Part shown: in pieces, positions 63,445 through 64,000 of the stretch | How the letters are laid out: the number at the start of each line of letters is the position of its first letter | How positions within the stretch are numbered: the first letter of the stretch is position 1 | Origin: Modicisalibacter tunisiensis | GTDB taxonomy: Bacteria; Pseudomonadota; Gammaproteobacteria; Pseudomonadales; Halomonadaceae | Reading direction: 5' to 3' | DNA: 64,000 nt | NCBI RefSeq assembly: GCF_020148005.1 | Contig: NZ_JAGXFD010000001.1 | Span: 3,155,733-3,219,732 of the forward strand | Program-made: the position numbers and the translations under genes | The notes under the pieces: generated by a model | What the model saw: the letters and a program-made list of their open reading frames with translations, nothing else | Told to the model about the DNA's origin: nothing | Database searches by the model: none

Positions 63445-64000
63445 ATGTCCCGCAAGCTTCACAAGGAACACACTGCCGCGGCGGTCGACACCGACGCGGT
63501 ACCACCCGCCGAGCCCGAATCGGCGCCGGACGAGGCGCGCAGCGCCTTCGACCGCGGCGTGCTGTGGTGCGCCCGCGGCGCCGCCTGGCTGGTCTTCGTC
63601 GCCATGGTCATCAGCGTCTACGAGGTCATCATGCGCTATGGCTTCGATTCGCCGACCTCCTGGGTCCACGAGTCGGTGGTCATGCTGGTCGCGGTCTCCT
63701 TCGCCCTCGGCGGCCCCGCGGCCCTGGCCAGCAACCGCCACATCCGCGTGCGCGTGCTCTACGACACCGCCGGCCCGCATCTCAAGCTGTGGCTCGATCG
63801 CTTCAACGACCTGGTCACCTTCGGCTTCTGCCTGGCGATGAGCTACGCCGCCTACACCATGTTCTGGGACGCTTCCCACAACCCCATGGGCGAGTGGTCG
63901 CTGGAGCGTTCCGGGACCTCCTGGAACCCGCCGTTCCCGGCCCTGGTCAAGGGCGTGATCATGGTCGCGCTGATCCTCATGTGCCTGCAGGCCTTCATCC
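63445..64000 (+). CDS. TRAP transporter small permease (DctQ family), partial
   Basis: The gene runs off the end of the window after 185 codons. The product has a hydrophilic N-terminal extension of about 35 residues, then membrane helices (AAWLVFVAMVISVYEVIMRYG, ESVVMLVAVSFALGG and two more) with the DctQ motif GFDSPTSWVHE. GGAGG precedes the ATG at 63445. It follows the binding-protein gene by 62 bp; the large permease (DctM) should lie just beyond the window. Confidence 0.88.
   Translation, partial: MSRKLHKEHTAAAVDTDAVPPAEPESAPDEARSAFDRGVLWCARGAAWLVFVAMVISVYEVIMRYGFDSPTSWVHESVVMLVAVSFALGGPAALASNRHIRVRVLYDTAGPHLKLWLDRFNDLVTFGFCLAMSYAAYTMFWDASHNPMGEWSLERSGTSWNPPFPALVKGVIMVALILMCLQAFI

Overview
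The window is about 64 kb of GC-rich gammaproteobacterial chromosome. The gene content and order (prmA-dusB-fis-purH; comF divergent from bioBFHCD; gacA-uvrC-pgsA followed by tRNA-Gly, tRNA-Cys and tRNA-Leu; ihfB-lapA-lapB-pyrF; fxsA-groES-groEL) resemble Pseudomonas-like and especially Halomonadaceae genomes. A Halomonas-type moderate halophile is my inference; no 16S gene is present to confirm it. Most of the window is dense, conserved core genome with ATGA-type overlaps inside operons.

Layout. 0-11.8 kb: translation and purine genes, a succinate-semialdehyde dehydrogenase, the SrkA kinase, and a complete biotin ring-assembly and pimeloyl operon (bioBFHCD, without bioA) behind a BirA-type operator. 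11.85-14.94 kb: a sparse, accessory-looking interval bounded by tRNA-Leu(UAG) and tRNA-Ala(GGC). It holds only a Crp/Fnr-type regulator, a small zinc-ribbon protein, an internally deleted SRAP (YedK/HMCES) pseudogene, three terminator-like hairpins and a long inverted repeat. 15.1-25.4 kb: GacA response regulator, uvrC, pgsA, three tRNAs with a decayed extra tRNA-Gly 3' half, nadB, sdhE-ygfX, ihfB, lapAB, pyrF and a small ComEA-like protein. 25.5-31.5 kb: an SDR, fxsA, groESL with a clear sigma-32 promoter, dusA and an AstE/AspA-type hydrolase.

31.5-40.3 kb is the most unusual region: a YceI lipocalin and a CDP-alcohol phosphatidyltransferase face a five-gene operon (MDR dehydrogenase, non-canonical 6-pyruvoyl-tetrahydropterin-synthase-like protein, GT4 glycosyltransferase, SAM methyltransferase, flippase-like membrane protein). 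Next to it lie a RibD-reductase-only protein, a GTP cyclohydrolase II with a divergent N-terminal half, and a creatininase-family amidohydrolase. Between the divergent units are three perfectly phased 11-bp direct repeats with core TACAA, the pattern used by B12-dependent CarH/LitR light-responsive repressors. I propose a possibly light-controlled pathway that makes a glycosylated and methylated pterin- or flavin-like compound. The product is unknown and this is inference.

40.4-55.6 kb: a Kef-type antiporter followed by an amidoligase and glutamine-amidotransferase pair, a GMC oxidoreductase, OsmC, DUF1415, an aldo/keto reductase, endonuclease V, SbcDC, glutaryl-CoA dehydrogenase and ArgE. 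55.7-64 kb: a sugar-acid locus with a FadR-type GntR regulator, two IlvD/Edd-family dehydratases and a TRAP transporter (the window ends inside its small permease), interrupted by a MetY-like gene. A palindrome close to ATGTTNAACAT recurs five times, once at the regulator start and as 20-bp-spaced pairs at the other two control regions. This predicts one regulon for the whole locus.
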